Below, in pieces: positions 10,446-22,076 of a stretch of DNA of 64,000 bases. Source of the stretch: Siderastrea radians (Eukaryota; Cnidaria; Anthozoa; Scleractinia; Rhizangiidae); contig OZ024889.1 of NCBI GenBank assembly GCA_964017195.1, positions 53,290,711 to 53,354,710 of the forward strand. Reading direction: 5' to 3'. Position 1 is the stretch's first letter; the number at the start of each line of letters is the position of its first letter. The notes beneath the pieces are model-generated. The model saw only the letters and a list, made by a program, of their open reading frames with translations, ran no database searches and had not been told where the DNA came from. Both the position numbers and the translations under genes were made by a program.

Positions 10446-13400
10446 ATCCTTGGGTGACCTGTTTACCTGTACACAGCACTGGGGCATTTATGTGCCTGTG
10501 TGAACTAACTTTTTAATGATTGTTTGTTTTGAGTGTAAGCGAGCAGCTTTCAAAGTTGTGAGTATTGTTTTGTTTCTAATCTGTCTGTTGTGTACTTGGG
10601 TGACCTGTTTACCTGTACACAGCAGATGCACTGGGGCATTTAGGTGCCTGTGTGAAGTAACTTTTTAATGATTGTTTGTTTTGCGTGTAAGCGAGCTGCT
10701 TTGAAAGTTGTGAGTATTGTTTTGTTTCTAATCTATCTGTTGTGTACTTGGGTGACCTGTTTACCTGTACACAGCAGATGCACTGGGGCATTTATGTGCC
10801 TGTGTGAACTAACTTTTAAATGATCGTTTGTTTTGAGTGTAAGCGAGCTGCTTCGAAAGTTGTGAGTATTGTTTTGTTTCTAATCTATCTGTTGTGTACT
10901 TGGGTGACCTGTTTACCTGTACACAGCAGATGCACTGGGGCATTTATGTGCCTGTGTGAAGTAACTTTTTAATGATTGTTTGTTTTGAGTGTAAGCGAGC
11001 TGCTTCGAAAGTTGTGAGTATTGTTTTGTTTCTAATTTATCTGTTGTGTACTTGGGTGACCTGTTTACCTGTACACAGCAGATGCACTGGGGCATTTATG
11101 TGCCTGTGTGAAGTAACTTTTTAATGATTGTTTGTTTTGAGTGTAAGAGAGCTGCTTTGAAAGTTGTGAGTGTTGTTTTGTTTCTAATCTATCTGTTGTG
11201 TACTTGGGTGACCTGTTTACCTGTACACAGCAGATGCACTGGGGCATTTATGTGCCTGTGTGAAGTAACTTTTTAATGATTGTTTGTTTTGAGTGTAAGC
11301 GAGCTGCTTCGAACGTTGTGAGTATTGTTTTGTTTCTAATCTATCTGTTGTGTACTTGGGTGACCTGTTTACCTGTACACAGCAGATGCACTGGGGCATT
11401 TATGTGCCTGTGTGAAGTAACTTTTTAATGATTGTTTGTTTTGAGTGTAAGCGAGCTGCTTTGAAAGTTGTGAGTATTGTTTTGTTTCTAATCTATCTGT
11501 TGTGTACTTGGGTGACCTGTTTACCTGTACACAGCAGATGCACTGGGGCATTTATGTGCCTGTGTGAAGTAACTTTTTAATGATTGTTTGTTTTGAGTGT
11601 AAGCGAGCTGCTTCGAAAGTTGTGAGTATTGTTTTGTTTCTAATCTATCTGTTGTGTACTTGGGTGACCTGTTTACCTGTACACAGCAGATGCACTGGGG
11701 CATTTATGTGCCTGTGTGAAGTAACTTTTTAATGATTGTTTGTTTTGAGTGTAAGCGAGCTGCTTCGAAAGTTGTGAGTATTGCTTTGTTTCTAATCTAT
11801 CTGTTGTGGACTTGGGTGACCTGTTTACCTGTACACAGCAGATGCACTGGGGCATTTATGCGCCTGTGTGAAGTAACTTTTTAATGATTGTTTGTTTTGA
11901 GTGTAAGCGAGCTGCTTCGAAAGTTGTGAGTATTGTTTTGTTTCTAATTTATCTGTTGTGTACTTGGGTGACCTGTTTACCTGTACACAGCAGATGCACT
12001 GGGGCATTTATGTGCCTGTGTGAAGTAACTTTTTAATGATTGTTTGTTTTGAGTGTAAGCGAGCTGCTTTGAAAGTTGTGAGTATTGTTTTGTTTCTAAT
12101 CTATCTGTTGTGTACTTGGGTGACCTGTTTACCTGTACACAGCAGAGGCACTGGGGCATTTATGTGCCTGTGTGAAGTAACTTTTTAATGATTGTTTGTT
12201 TTGAGTGTAAGGCGGCGAGCTGCTTCGACAGTTGTGAGTATTGTTTTGTTTCTAATCTATCTGTTGTGTACTTGGGTGACCTGTTTACCTGTACACAGCA
12301 GATGCACTGGGGCATTTATGTGCCTGTGTGAAGTAACTTTTTAATGATTGTTTGTTTTGAGTGTAAGCGAGCTGCTTCGAAAGTTGTGAGTATTGTTTTG
12401 TTTCTAATCTATGTGTTGTGTACTTGGGTGACCTGTTTACCTGTACACAGCAGACGCACTGGGGCATTTATGTGCCTGTGTGAGGTAACTTTTTAATGAT
12501 TGTTTGTTTTGAGTGTAAGCCAGCTGCTTCGAAGGTTGTGTGTATTGTTTTTTTTCTAATTTATCTGTTGTGTACTTGGGTGACCTGTTTACCTGTACAC
12601 AGCAGATGCACTGGGGTATTTATGTGCCTGTGTGAACTAACTTTTTAATGATTGTTTGTTCTGAGTGTAAGCGAGCTGCTTCAAAAGTTGTGAGTATTGT
12701 TTTGTTTCTAATCTATCTGTTGTGTACTTGGGTGACCTGTTTACCTGTACACAGCAGATGCACTGGGGTATTTATGTGCCTGTGTGAAGTAACTTTTTAA
12801 TGATTGTTTGTTTTGTGTGTAAGCGAGCAGCTTTGAAAGTTGTGTGTAATGTTTTGTTTCTAATCTATCTGTTGTGTACCTGGGTGACCTGTTTACCTGT
12901 ACACAGCAGATGTACTGGGGCATTTATGTGCCTGTGTGAAGTAACTTTCTAATGATTGTTTGTTTTGATTTTAAGCGAGCTGCTTCGAAAGTTTTGAGTA
13001 TTGTTTTGTTTCTAATCTATCTGTTGTGTACTTGGGTGACCTGTTTACCTGTACACAGCAGATGCACTGGGGTATTTATGTGCGTGTGTGAAGTAACTTT
13101 TTAACGATTGTTTGTTTTGAGTGTAAGCGAGCTGCTTCGAAAGTTGTGTGTATTGTTTTGTTTCTAATCTATCTGTTGTGTACTTGGGTGACCTGTTTAC
13201 CTGTACACAGCAGACGCACTGGGGCATTTATGTGCCTGTGTGAGGTAACTTTTAATGATTGTTTGTTTGGAGTGTAAGCGAGCAGCTGCGAAAGTTGTGA
13301 GTATTGTTTTGTTTTAATCTATCTGTTGTGTACTTGGGTGACCTGTTTACCTGTACGCAGCAGATGCACTGGGGCTTTTTTGTGCCTGTGTGAAGTAACT

Positions 13401-13535
13401 TTTTAATGATTGTTTGTTTTGAGTGTAAGCAAGCAGCTTCGAAGGTTGTGTGTAGTTTTGTTTCTAATCTATCTGTTGTTTACTTGGGTGACCTGTTTAC
13501 CTGTACACAGCAGATGCACTGGGGCATTTGTTTGC
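10446..13535. repeat. Satellite array, 152-bp unit, about 20 copies
   Basis: The landmark TTGGGTGACCTGTTTACC recurs at 10449, 10598, 10750, 10902, 11054 and then every 152 bp, with one 156-bp spacing (12118 to 12274, an inserted GGCG) and a 151/150-bp pair near the end: 21 landmarks in all. Central units are nearly identical, while those past 12500 and the last two diverge, the normal pattern for arrays homogenised from the middle. Each unit contains CTGTTTACCTGTACACAGCA and GTGTAAGCGAGC. The repeated 60-codon minus-strand frames in it are not genes: 152 is not a multiple of three, so no frame continues between units. Confidence 0.97.
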
Positions 13536-13741
13536 CATGTGCCATTTGGCACTTATATGCCATGACCTTGAGCCAATGTCGTCCCATCTAGTCCTCCCAC
13601 TCAGTCAACAAGTGCATAACTTTCAAATTTTAATGTTAAATTTGCAGTATTTGATTATCACTAAGTATTAAGAAATCTTTTCATTACCTCTTCACTGAAT
13701 TAGAAATTTTTTCAGATTTATATACATAAAAAATAAATTAA

Positions 13742-13920
13742 AAGGAAATTTTGAATCTGGAATATTTTGAAAGTCCATTTTGAATTTCATTTTTTATCTA
13801 AGGAAATTTGAATCTTGAATATTTATTAAAGTCCATTTCTAATTACAATTTTTATCTAAGGAAATTATGAATCTTGAATATTTGTTAAAGTCCATTTCAA
13901 ATTACAATTTTTATCTTATA
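13742..13920. repeat. Three tandem copies of a 60-bp AT-rich unit
   Basis: Three consecutive units share GGAAATT, TGAATCTTGAATATTT, AAAGTCCATTT and TTTTTATCT. The first is the most diverged. The sequence is non-coding, 200 bp downstream of the satellite array. Confidence 0.85.
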
Positions 13921-14059
13921 GAGAAAAAGTAACTGTTGATTGTTAAAATGATATATATTTTACAGAACTCTGATTTTAATGTTACTTGTAGAGAATTTAT
14001 ACCACTTTACAGTGTGTTATGTTCCTTTGTAAAACATTAAGTAGCTTGAAAGGAAACAA

Positions 14060-14068
14060 TAAAAAGTT
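14060..14068 (+). promoter_or_regulatory. Possible polyadenylation signal
   Basis: CAATAAAAAG is followed by a GT-rich stretch (TATGTTTGTAAGTGG, TTGTTTATGTATTTG). This could end a plus-strand transcript containing the satellite array, but no such transcript is demonstrated. Confidence 0.2.
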
Positions 14069-14214
14069 TATGTTTGTAAGTGGAAAGTTGTTTATGTATT
14101 TGTTTTTCTCTCATACGTGGGGGTGATAATTCATTTACATCGAATGTGTAGTTAATATAAAATTGGCAGTAATTGCAAAACAAGAACAAGAAAATGATGC
14201 TAGAATAATGTATT

Positions 14215-14705
14215 CTGTCCCTTTAATTTGTCACTTAAAGGCGATTAAACGGAATTTCCTGTTCATATAATTTCATTTCCTGTCTTTAATTTGAAATTAA
14301 AGATACTTAAAGAATGCTTTCCTTAACATTTAGTTAACATTTAAGGTGACATAGCCTCTTAAAGAATTCTATCCTGTCCTTAAAGTTGTCACTTAAAGGG
14401 TCTTAAAACACTCTTTACTGGCCCTTTATAATTTCAATTAAATATGCGAAAAGGATACTTTCCTTACCATTTACTTAACATTTAAGGAAACATTTCCTCT
14501 TAAAGGATTATATCCTGTCCTTTAAGATGTCACTTAAAGGATCTTAAAAAACTCTATACTGACCCTTTAAGAACACTGCTTAAATGGCATGTAAATGGTT
14601 CATTAAGTGTTTTAAGTGAATGTCTTAAAGATGAAGGAAATAAACATTTAATGTGTTTAAGTTACACTTAAAGAAACAGAAAACCTTTCTTTACTCTATC
14701 TTTAA
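14215..14705. repeat. Degenerate repeat rich in CTTTAAG / CTTAAAG
   Basis: TGTCACTTAAAGG recurs at about 14231, 14387 and 14530, giving a degenerate unit of about 145-155 bp. TTAAAG/CTTTAA words are spread on both strands up to 14705. At the right edge CTTTAAGTGACATT mirrors the TGTCACTTAAAG motif, so this may also be a terminal-repeat element with subterminal motif clusters. The dense inverted motifs would allow hairpins. Confidence 0.65.
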
Positions 14706-14985
14706 GAAACCTTTAAGTGACATTAAATCTGCCATTTCGTCCTGTGACTTTCTCAGACAATTGCAAAGGCATGAATGATTGCAGAAAGAGTGCATTAAAA
14801 TTGTGAGTGACTGACCGCAATTCCGAGAAGCACACAATTTTAATGTAATAAACCTGCAGTATGGTATTTTGACGAGTAAAACAGGACAGTTGATAATGAA
14901 ATGTGTCAGTTGTATGCTTCCAAAGTTAGCAACATTCTCATAGAAATAATACATTTTTCTGGTTGCAAACGAATTCTTTTCTTAC

Positions 14986-15153
14986 CACAATTAGCCCATT
15001 GTCCACGGTAAACAGCATCAAGTGAGCACCAGCGTTTGTTTCCATAGTCGACAGTGGTACAGGAGGTGTAATTCTTCTCGCGATATGTGAAAGGAAAAAC
15101 ACAACAGCGACCTTGTGCATCATCTGTCTTCTTGTCAGGTGGACATGGAGTTT
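14986..15153 (-). CDS. Fibronectin type II domain exon
   Basis: This minus-strand exon of 168 bases runs from acceptor TTTTTTGCAG (15154-15156) to donor TGTG|GTAAGA (14985-14984). It starts and ends in phase 1, so it is a symmetric, shufflable module as is typical for this domain. The protein starts TPCPPDKKTDDAQGRCC and holds the complete type II signature: CVFPFTYREKNYTSC, then DYGNKRWCSL and GQWANC. Four cysteines and the aromatic residues of the collagen/gelatin-binding fold are all present. The domain is extracellular, in matrix or surface proteins. The discoidin exon at 6269-6591 is the next recognised exon on this strand and starts in the same phase, so the two could belong to one protein; that is inference because 8.4 kb of repeats separate them. 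No break in the frame. Confidence 0.88.
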
Positions 15154-15195
15154 CTGCAAAAAAGAAAATGCAATGAACCTGCAAATTTCTTCTAC

Positions 15196-15507
15196 GAGCT
15201 CCTCAAGACCCCTGCTGTAAGGAATCCTGCACTGTTTTATAACATGATACCCAGTCCCTAAAGGAAGTTCTAGATCCAATAATACCGAAGTGGTATCTAA
15301 CCTAGTGTTATGATTTGGGATAAAATAATGAGCAAGTTATCACTGGCATATCTTAATTTGTATCGGTATGAATCGGAATAAAATAATATTGAACAACGTA
15401 TGAACTTGAAATGAAAAAGGTGGTGTCAGTGAAATTTCAGTTCAGTCTCAGGCAATGAGATGGCCAATTCAAGGCCAATCTTCACATTCACAGCTCAAAT
15501 AGAAGTG
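15196..15507. repeat. Dispersed repeat, copy 2 (pairs with 7730-8020)
   Basis: Starts with GAGCTCCTCAAGACCCCTGC 40 bp upstream of the fibronectin II exon (in the intron) and follows copy 1 to CTCAAATAGAAGTG. It contains an additional 20-base piece (near 15270-15290) not found in copy 1. Confidence 0.75.
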
Positions 15508-16057
15508 GAAATGGAGAGATACAGTCATGTGATTGAGCTTTGACAAGGCGTTTACTGAATCATTTGACTTGTACAATATTCGCGGGTGTTGGCTCTGATG
15601 ACGTGTCGTGTTTAAAGTGAGGTAGCCCCTACAAAGGGCCTGCTCAAACTCGTTTGTGCCATTTTCGAGGGCGGACCTGAGCAGAAAGACTGGATTCAGG
15701 AGAAACCATTCGGGGAAAGATGGCGGCAATAAAATTTCCCGGCATACGTTTATATTTCGTGGAGATAAGGCTGTCACGAAACAGATAAGGTTTTTACCTT
15801 AAGGATAGTTCCTAGAGAGACTCTTCTTTCACACTTATCTTTTTTAACAAAATAATTGTTTCCGAAACCTAGTACATTTTTTTCTCGAAGTCAAGCGTTC
15901 GTATGTGATGCATGAATTGTGTTGAATAAGCTGATATTTTTGTCGTAGCGGTGCTAGCTTTCGCCTTTTCCAAAGGTAAATAACCTGGCCAATAAAATCT
16001 GTTGTTTGAGGGTGAAAACTTGGGATGTCCATCTGCAAGGGAAAGATCATTGCAAAA

Positions 16058-16270
16058 GCTGAAAAGCGAAAACAACATGCGGACCGCTGAGGAAACGACA
16101 CTTTTGTTTGCTTTATTTGTCACGAAGTACGAAGTTGATTCTTTCTTTTTCATCTTTCTAAGTGTTTGATTAACTTGGTTTGGCATGGTAGCTACAGGAG
16201 TAAATTCTGAAACCTTTCAGGCAAATATTAGTATGTCTTATTTTTCTCAATTTCCATGCTAGACAAGCTG
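16058..16270. repeat. Diverged direct duplicate of 3779-4020 (copy 2)
   Basis: See copy 1. On the minus strand it holds an ATG at about 16080 followed by MLFSLFSF, again hydrophobic. The splice donor of copy 1 (CAG|GTGAGT) is not preserved; instead the frame runs on to a CTTGCAG. This could be the 5' end of the gene carrying the fibronectin II and discoidin exons. The link is inference. Confidence 0.5.
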
Positions 16271-16279
16271 TGTCGTTAG

Positions 16280-18060
16280 TCAAAACTCAAACTTACAATC
16301 AATCGACTTGTCTTTTCAGTGTTCAGTGAAGGGTTATTGCTCCGACCTAAATTTGGTTGTGTCCATGAGCTTGAGTATATTCTTTTTACTTGTAGCCTGA
16401 AAAAGGTGGTTGGCGTTTAAGGTCGGGGGAATTCCACCATTTTTCATCAGCATGTAACCGCGCGCGACTATTGAGACACTTCCAGCATTTTACATGAAGC
16501 ATGGTACGATCTACACCGTCGTACGATGACGTGACGTCATGACCATGATTATTAACCTCCTATACTACTGTAAGCCGTCCAGCAACCACAGCGTGATCAT
16601 GAGAGAAGCCGTTTTGCTCCTTATTTTAAAGGATCGATTGAAGGAGGAAGCGGGAAGAGGAAAAGATAGATGCTCTGATTTGAAAATATCCTGACTTCAA
16701 TATTCAACTCGCAAATGGTAGTAGGTGGCATCGCTAAAGAAGGGTATGAATAAAGTGGAGACGAATCATTTGGCGAACGCAAGTCTCTTTACGGAGTCGG
16801 GTTTACGGATTCATTCTGTCGGAGATTCAGAGCCTTTCTGCAAAGCAAAGTAGGCCGTTTACCGAGTGAGTTTCCTTCTCTGATGCTACGTTCGCTCTGA
16901 CCTTTTGCCGTCGATTTATCTCCGACCTACTTGTCAACAATGTTGCAAGATCGATTTAGTAAAACGCAGGACCGACACACAACGACCCGCAAGGAGTCAA
17001 AACCACCCATGGCGATCAACAAAACGACCGAAAACCACTTAAACGACCAATGCTACGCAACCTGATCTTTATAACGCGTGACTTATTTTGAAATGTTGCG
17101 TTATAATTTAGAACCTTACTCAATTCCGAAAAATAAAAGATGACAGAACGGGGTTGGGAGAGAGGAAGGGGGAAAGAGAAATATGCATTTTAATGTTCCA
17201 GTTGGATGTTATATGAAGACGCTTTTTAAGTGTGCTAATAGAAGAATAACCACGTAGGAATAACCTTTATTTATCTACATTTGGCGTTTCGCCCAGTAAT
17301 CAAACACATTTTCTGTAGCGTATGGTCGGGAGGGGGGGGGGGGAGAAGGAAGTACGAATTATGATTACACGCCGAGCCATTGAAATGGATGCTGCAACAA
17401 CTATATAGTTTATTGATTTTACACGTTACAACTGAGTTACACTCTATAAATTACAAGTGGCAAATTATAAGTTACAGCTGTACTTTTGAAGATGCCACAG
17501 CTGGTGCAAAAGCTATATTGGGAGAGACGAATAGAATGAGTGTAAACAAGGAGCAACCCAGCGATCCTGCTGAACTTGTTTTTTGACCTTCCCAATTAAG
17601 AAATGTTTTCCAGTGTCACAAGCAGCCACACTATCTTAAGAACTGACTCCGATAAAAAGCGTCATAGATGCAAAGCTTGTGATAACTGTTTTGTCACAAG
17701 GCAAGACTTACACCATCCTATATTCCAGTACAATTACAAATTACACACACGAAAAAAAGCAATCATAGCTACAAATAAATCTGACACGAACGTCGCCGAA
17801 AGGCCCTTTTAATTGACTGGGTGATGTGCTCTAACAAAGTATTGAATGGCCTATTAGAGCTGCGTTAAGCTGAGAATATGTATGTTGTAGATAAATTGTA
17901 TCCTTGGTTCAATTTTTATTTTCCTATATAATAATGAATATAAGACAAAAATACTAAAAATTGAACCAAGGATAAAATTGAACTACAATATGTACATTGT
18001 ATGACAATGCATACATTGTATTGTAATCCAAATTTACATTCTCTTGTACAGTCTATTGGT
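16280..18060. other. No recognisable gene; possible zinc-finger-like scrap
   Basis: At 17660-17810 (plus) the open frame contains KKRHRCKACDNCFVTRQDL, resembling half a C2H2 finger, but the His spacing is wrong and no linker follows. It is at best a remnant. A run of G at 17333-17342 and an inverted pair flanking 17935 (GGTTCAATTTTTA and TAAAAATTGAACC) are the only other structures. The remainder is unassigned. Confidence 0.35.
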
Positions 18061-18067
18061 GTTGAAA

Positions 18068-18888
18068 AATCTTTTTTTATTTTATTTTATTTTATTTTAT
18101 TAAGCTTCGTTAGGCTCAACCTAGTGTTGCAATTTTTTTCACGTGTCTATTGTTTGTTTTGTGACTTCTTGTAATGTGTCTTAAGTGTTCGCGTCCTTTT
18201 GCGACGTTTGCGGTAAAATCCCTCTTAGCAACGGCCTTTAAGGCCTACGACTGAACCACGACCGATCAATATTAGGCCAAGATTGTTGTACGATTGTAAG
18301 GAAAGCAGATTAAGCGGTCGAGTTGTTAATAGCAGGAAAACAATGGCCCGTGTACAAGTGAGTTTGTCCGGATTGGTTCATTCACCAAGAAAACTTTATT
18401 GAATTTCATTCCAGAGAATTCTTGATTATGTGAATAGCATTTCACTACAGGGTGTTTTATTTGTTCGTGCCCTTTTCTACAAGCTTATATCTCACTTTGT
18501 GTTTGGATCCTCGAGGCCTTCTTTTTAAAGTACAATCTGTTAACGAAACTTGATTTAAAACTTTCTGTATTAATTCTCAGCAAGAAGCTTCTAAGGTTTC
18601 TGAGGCGGCTAGGGGAAGGTTTAACTTTGGGTAACAGATGAAAAGAGGACGGCTGGGCTGGTTAGAAACTTGTTCAAAAATAGCACTGTCCGCTTTCTCT
18701 ACCAGATCAGAAATCTGAATAGGAAAAGAAATGTATTTGCACTTAAAGCAACGCTGAAGAAAATTCTGTATGGTTGTAAGTTCCGGAGGTAAAGTAGCAT
18801 AAATGGGTAAGCAATAGGCGATCTTAGGTAAAACTATTAACATAAATAATTTATCTATATCGTGCTGCTGATACCCTTCTTTAGGCAA
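18068..18888 (-). mobile_element. 5'-truncated CR1-like LINE, 3' end
   Basis: On the minus strand 18888-18577 encodes the C-terminal end of a non-LTR retrotransposon reverse-transcriptase protein: YQQHDIDKLFMLIVLPKIAY, then LPIYATLPPELTTIQNFLQR and CFKCKYISFPIQISDLVEKA, ending at a stop. This is the part after the catalytic domain seen in CR1/Jockey-type elements. The 3' untranslated part ends in GAAGCTTAATAAAATAAAAT at 18068-18110, a (TAAAA)n tail, which is how such LINEs finish. The catalytic domain is missing, so it is dead on arrival. Confidence 0.8.
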
Positions 18889-19027
18889 GTATCTAATGAT
18901 TTATAGGCACTTTTTTGCCTCTAAAAGCTGAACCATTACATGTTCAATAAATCTGTTATTACTTTGAAAACTTATGAACTATTACATAACTTGAAATATG
19001 AAAGTATGATAAGCATTGCTATATATA

Positions 19028-19147
19028 TATCTAACAATTATTCTACGAGGGCGCGCTGGATATGAAATGATAGATAACCAACGAGGCGCGTAGCGCCGAG
19101 TTGGTTATAATCATTTGATATCCAGCAAGCCCGAGTAGAATAATTGT
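19028..19147. repeat. Imperfect palindrome at an element edge
   Basis: AACAATTATTCTACGAGGGC at the left is mirrored by GCCCGAGTAGAATAATTGTT at the right. CGCTGGATATGAAATGAT and ATCATTTGATATCCAGC, and a core GAGGCGCGTAGCGCC, lie between them. The whole 120 bp could fold into one hairpin, a typical small palindromic MITE. Confidence 0.75.
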
Positions 19148-19149
19148 TT

Positions 19150-20424
19150 TATTAAAAACTTAACTACTATTTTTGTTAAAAAAAATCAAGAAAGAAAGAG
19201 AAAAATGAGAAAAGGGATAAAAAGGGAGCAAAAATCGATCACATGACTGAACGAAAAAGGCGCCAAAACCTTGCGAAGTGTTGCAGCGTTTCATTGCAAA
19301 GCTGAATGAATCAATGAAAACTGCTCGAAAGTGAACGAAGTGGCACAAGTTTGGGAAAAAATCTTGTAATTATTGGCTCTGAAACATGGTACATGTTTGA
19401 TTTTTCCCGAAACATTGTTGTAATCATCGTTCAAAGCGGATTGAAGCTGTACAATTTCACCATATTAGCTGCTGGAGTTGAAACAGAACAAGTTTGTAAT
19501 CTGTTTGTACAACGGAGCAATCATGTGGGTGTTTGATCAAAATGAAGACAGAACCAATTTGAACTTGAAGAAGTGATTTCTATGCAGCTCAGAAGCATGA
19601 TTACTGTAGCGAGGAACATTAGAATTCACCATCATAGTTTGTTCAATGCAAAGCACAAAATGCAGTTGTTCTCGGTTTAGAGGTTGCGGACGGAATGGTA
19701 AAAACAACATTCAAACAACTGGAAAAGCGATTCAACTCCGTTTACATGGCATCCGATTTCTACATGTATCTGAGCATTTGGACCTGTTGGAAGACAGAGC
19801 TACAACGAGTACAGGTAAACCAGTGTCAATTTTGCGTGTTAAAGCCGAAAAAAATTTTCGCCCTTCCTTCGGCCTTCTTGGTAGTTTGCAGCTGTAGTTT
19901 GTTTAGTACTTGTTTAGACTGCTTCATGATTTTCGCACCGAATCGTCATGAATGTGTGACAGTTGTTATTAAACGCTTCTGCCCCATTTCACTGTGTTTT
20001 ATTTTGTCTCGTCTTGATATTTTGAAGTGGAAAGGCTTCCTGATAAAACCTACCGTTTGTTCAATTTTAATGATCGACGTGACGATCGATGAAAGAATTG
20101 TAAACACAACGCTCAATGCTTAAATTTCTAATTTCTTTTTCTGCACAGTTTCTTCAAACAATTTTGACTTGTGTTAAGAAGACGCTGTTAGTGACGCTGT
20201 TGGAATTTCTGCTTAATTCAAATTCGCTGCCAAGTGATTTTTCTTGTCTATTTTTCTCGCCGGGTTGCTGGCGAGGAAAAAACTTCCAGCTCACTTTGTT
20301 CATTTTGTTGTTGAGTGTTCATTGTCCATATTTGGTCACAGCAGGTATATGAGCTGATAGCCTGGCTCCATTCAGCCAATCAGAATGGTAGAAATCTAAT
20401 ATACCTAGTCAAGTTTTTAATAAA
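19150..20424. mobile_element. Probable non-autonomous DNA transposon, 1.3 kb
   Basis: TATTAAAAACTTAACTA at 19150 is mirrored by TAGTCAAGTTTTTAATA ending about 20424. The interior has no transposase; the several 60-140 codon frames have no recognisable domain. The hairpin at 19028-19147 abuts the left end. A target duplication could not be identified, partly because an (AT)n tract follows at 20425-20446. Confidence 0.45.
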
Positions 20425-20449
20425 TATATATATATATATATATATACAA

Positions 20450-21820
20450 GCAATCGATGGTATCTCAGCGTAATTAATCGATGAAACCAATAATAGAAGA
20501 AAGTCGATGAGTAATCGATGACTAACATTTGTGTGATTTTTCCTCGATTAATGGCAATTAACATGAGGCTTTCATCGTCATTGTATTAAGAACAGAATTT
20601 TCAGGATCCCTCCGGCTCCAGCGAAGCGTGGCAAGCAGGCATGGCAAACTTGTTGATTTCAAAGCACACAAATATGTGGAATATAGGCAAAAGAGAAACC
20701 CCTGAAATAAGCCGACTGTCTACAAATGATGCGGCAATGAAAATTTTGGAGACCAGTGCAGAAGTCTCCTATACTTTCATTTGTATTTCGCGCCTTTAAA
20801 ATGATTCAATGCACGTGAAATGTACAGGAATAGTGCAATACATGTTAGACTTGACACCAGAAGACTTAAAAGAAAATTCATCGACTAGTGTTTGAATAAA
20901 AGCTTCCGCAACAAAGACGTTACTTCTCTGTGTAAAAAGAACATATTTAAGACATTACTTCTGATTACATTATTTGAAATCTAGTGAAGCAAACCGGAGA
21001 AAACCTTCAAGAAAAGTAGCTGTATGCTACAACTATGACATATGGTGAAAACATTGTTTTAATCTGTCAGGAAAACACTGGTACCGATGAAACAATAGGA
21101 AAAAACGTAAACCTGTAATTTTTTACTGGAAAATATTCAACCCGACTTTTTTCAAAAACACTCTCATAGAATTTTTTCAAACTTTCCAGTCTTCAAGATC
21201 TACACCTAGTAGACTATAAGACACAATAGGTCGTTTTAAAAGTTAAGGTGTAGATGTCGAGAAAATTGCTGATATACAAAAATCATGACGTCATCGTTTC
21301 GTTGCTATGGTAACACCGATGTCAATCGAACCTACTTTTTTGACAAGTTCGTTTGGTCTCTAGGAAATGTGTGAAGCAGCTTGCTTCACCGAGCTTAGAC
21401 AGTAAAGTTCAAAGTTGGGTTGGTGTGCCTCGGAAAAATCAAGATGAGCCACGTTAAAGATGGCATTTTCTCAAGTTGTTTTGCAACAATTATCAGTAGA
21501 ATACTGAATGGACTCGAAATAGCTGCAAAAAATCAATTTCAGTATTTTTGATCAACCCATTGACTCCCGTGCAGCCCAAAATCGCTCGTAAAAAAACCAT
21601 GGTCCTTGTTCAATTTGTGACGTCATCACTTCGAGTTACAGCAGAAGTTTTTGATGACCAATTAGAGACCTTAAGCATCGAGAACGTTGGATATTCTGGA
21701 CGTTCACCGGAAGTGAGTTTTCATTTGTCGTCAGATGTTGCTATGGAAACACCATCCGTCCCTGATTTAGCGTCACGTCAACAACGTATGATCGATTTGT
21801 TTTTTTCCCGTCATCGAGAA
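20450..21820. other. No recognisable gene; ATCGAT-rich patch
   Basis: 20453-20530 has four ATCGATG words in 80 bp; a similar cluster lies at 34810-34900. The rest is unassigned; the 98-codon frame at 21548-21844 has no family features. Confidence 0.35.
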
Positions 21821-22076
21821 AACGCAACAAAATTTATACTTTAGCTGTCATAAATTTCTGTTAACAAAGTCCATTTGAAGATGATTTTGAGAGTGAAGTA
21901 TCTTCTTGAAACTGATGTGTTCTTAAGATGAAATTTGATGAGGTTGTATGCGAACATTTGATGAAGTTATGCACCGGCTTTGTTTTTGTTTTCACAGGGG
22001 TACGCAACAAAAATTTATTCTTCAGCTGGCATAAACCCTACCTGTTAACGTAGTCCATTTGAAGGTGGGTTTGTAT

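Noticed and set aside
10609..13227. A dozen near-identical 60-codon minus-strand frames
   Set aside because: They follow the 152-bp satellite unit; the unit is not a multiple of three, so the frames do not join, and they show no domain.
17603..17812. Zinc-finger-like frame
   Set aside because: CxxC is present but the His spacing and linker of C2H2 fingers are not; at most a relic.
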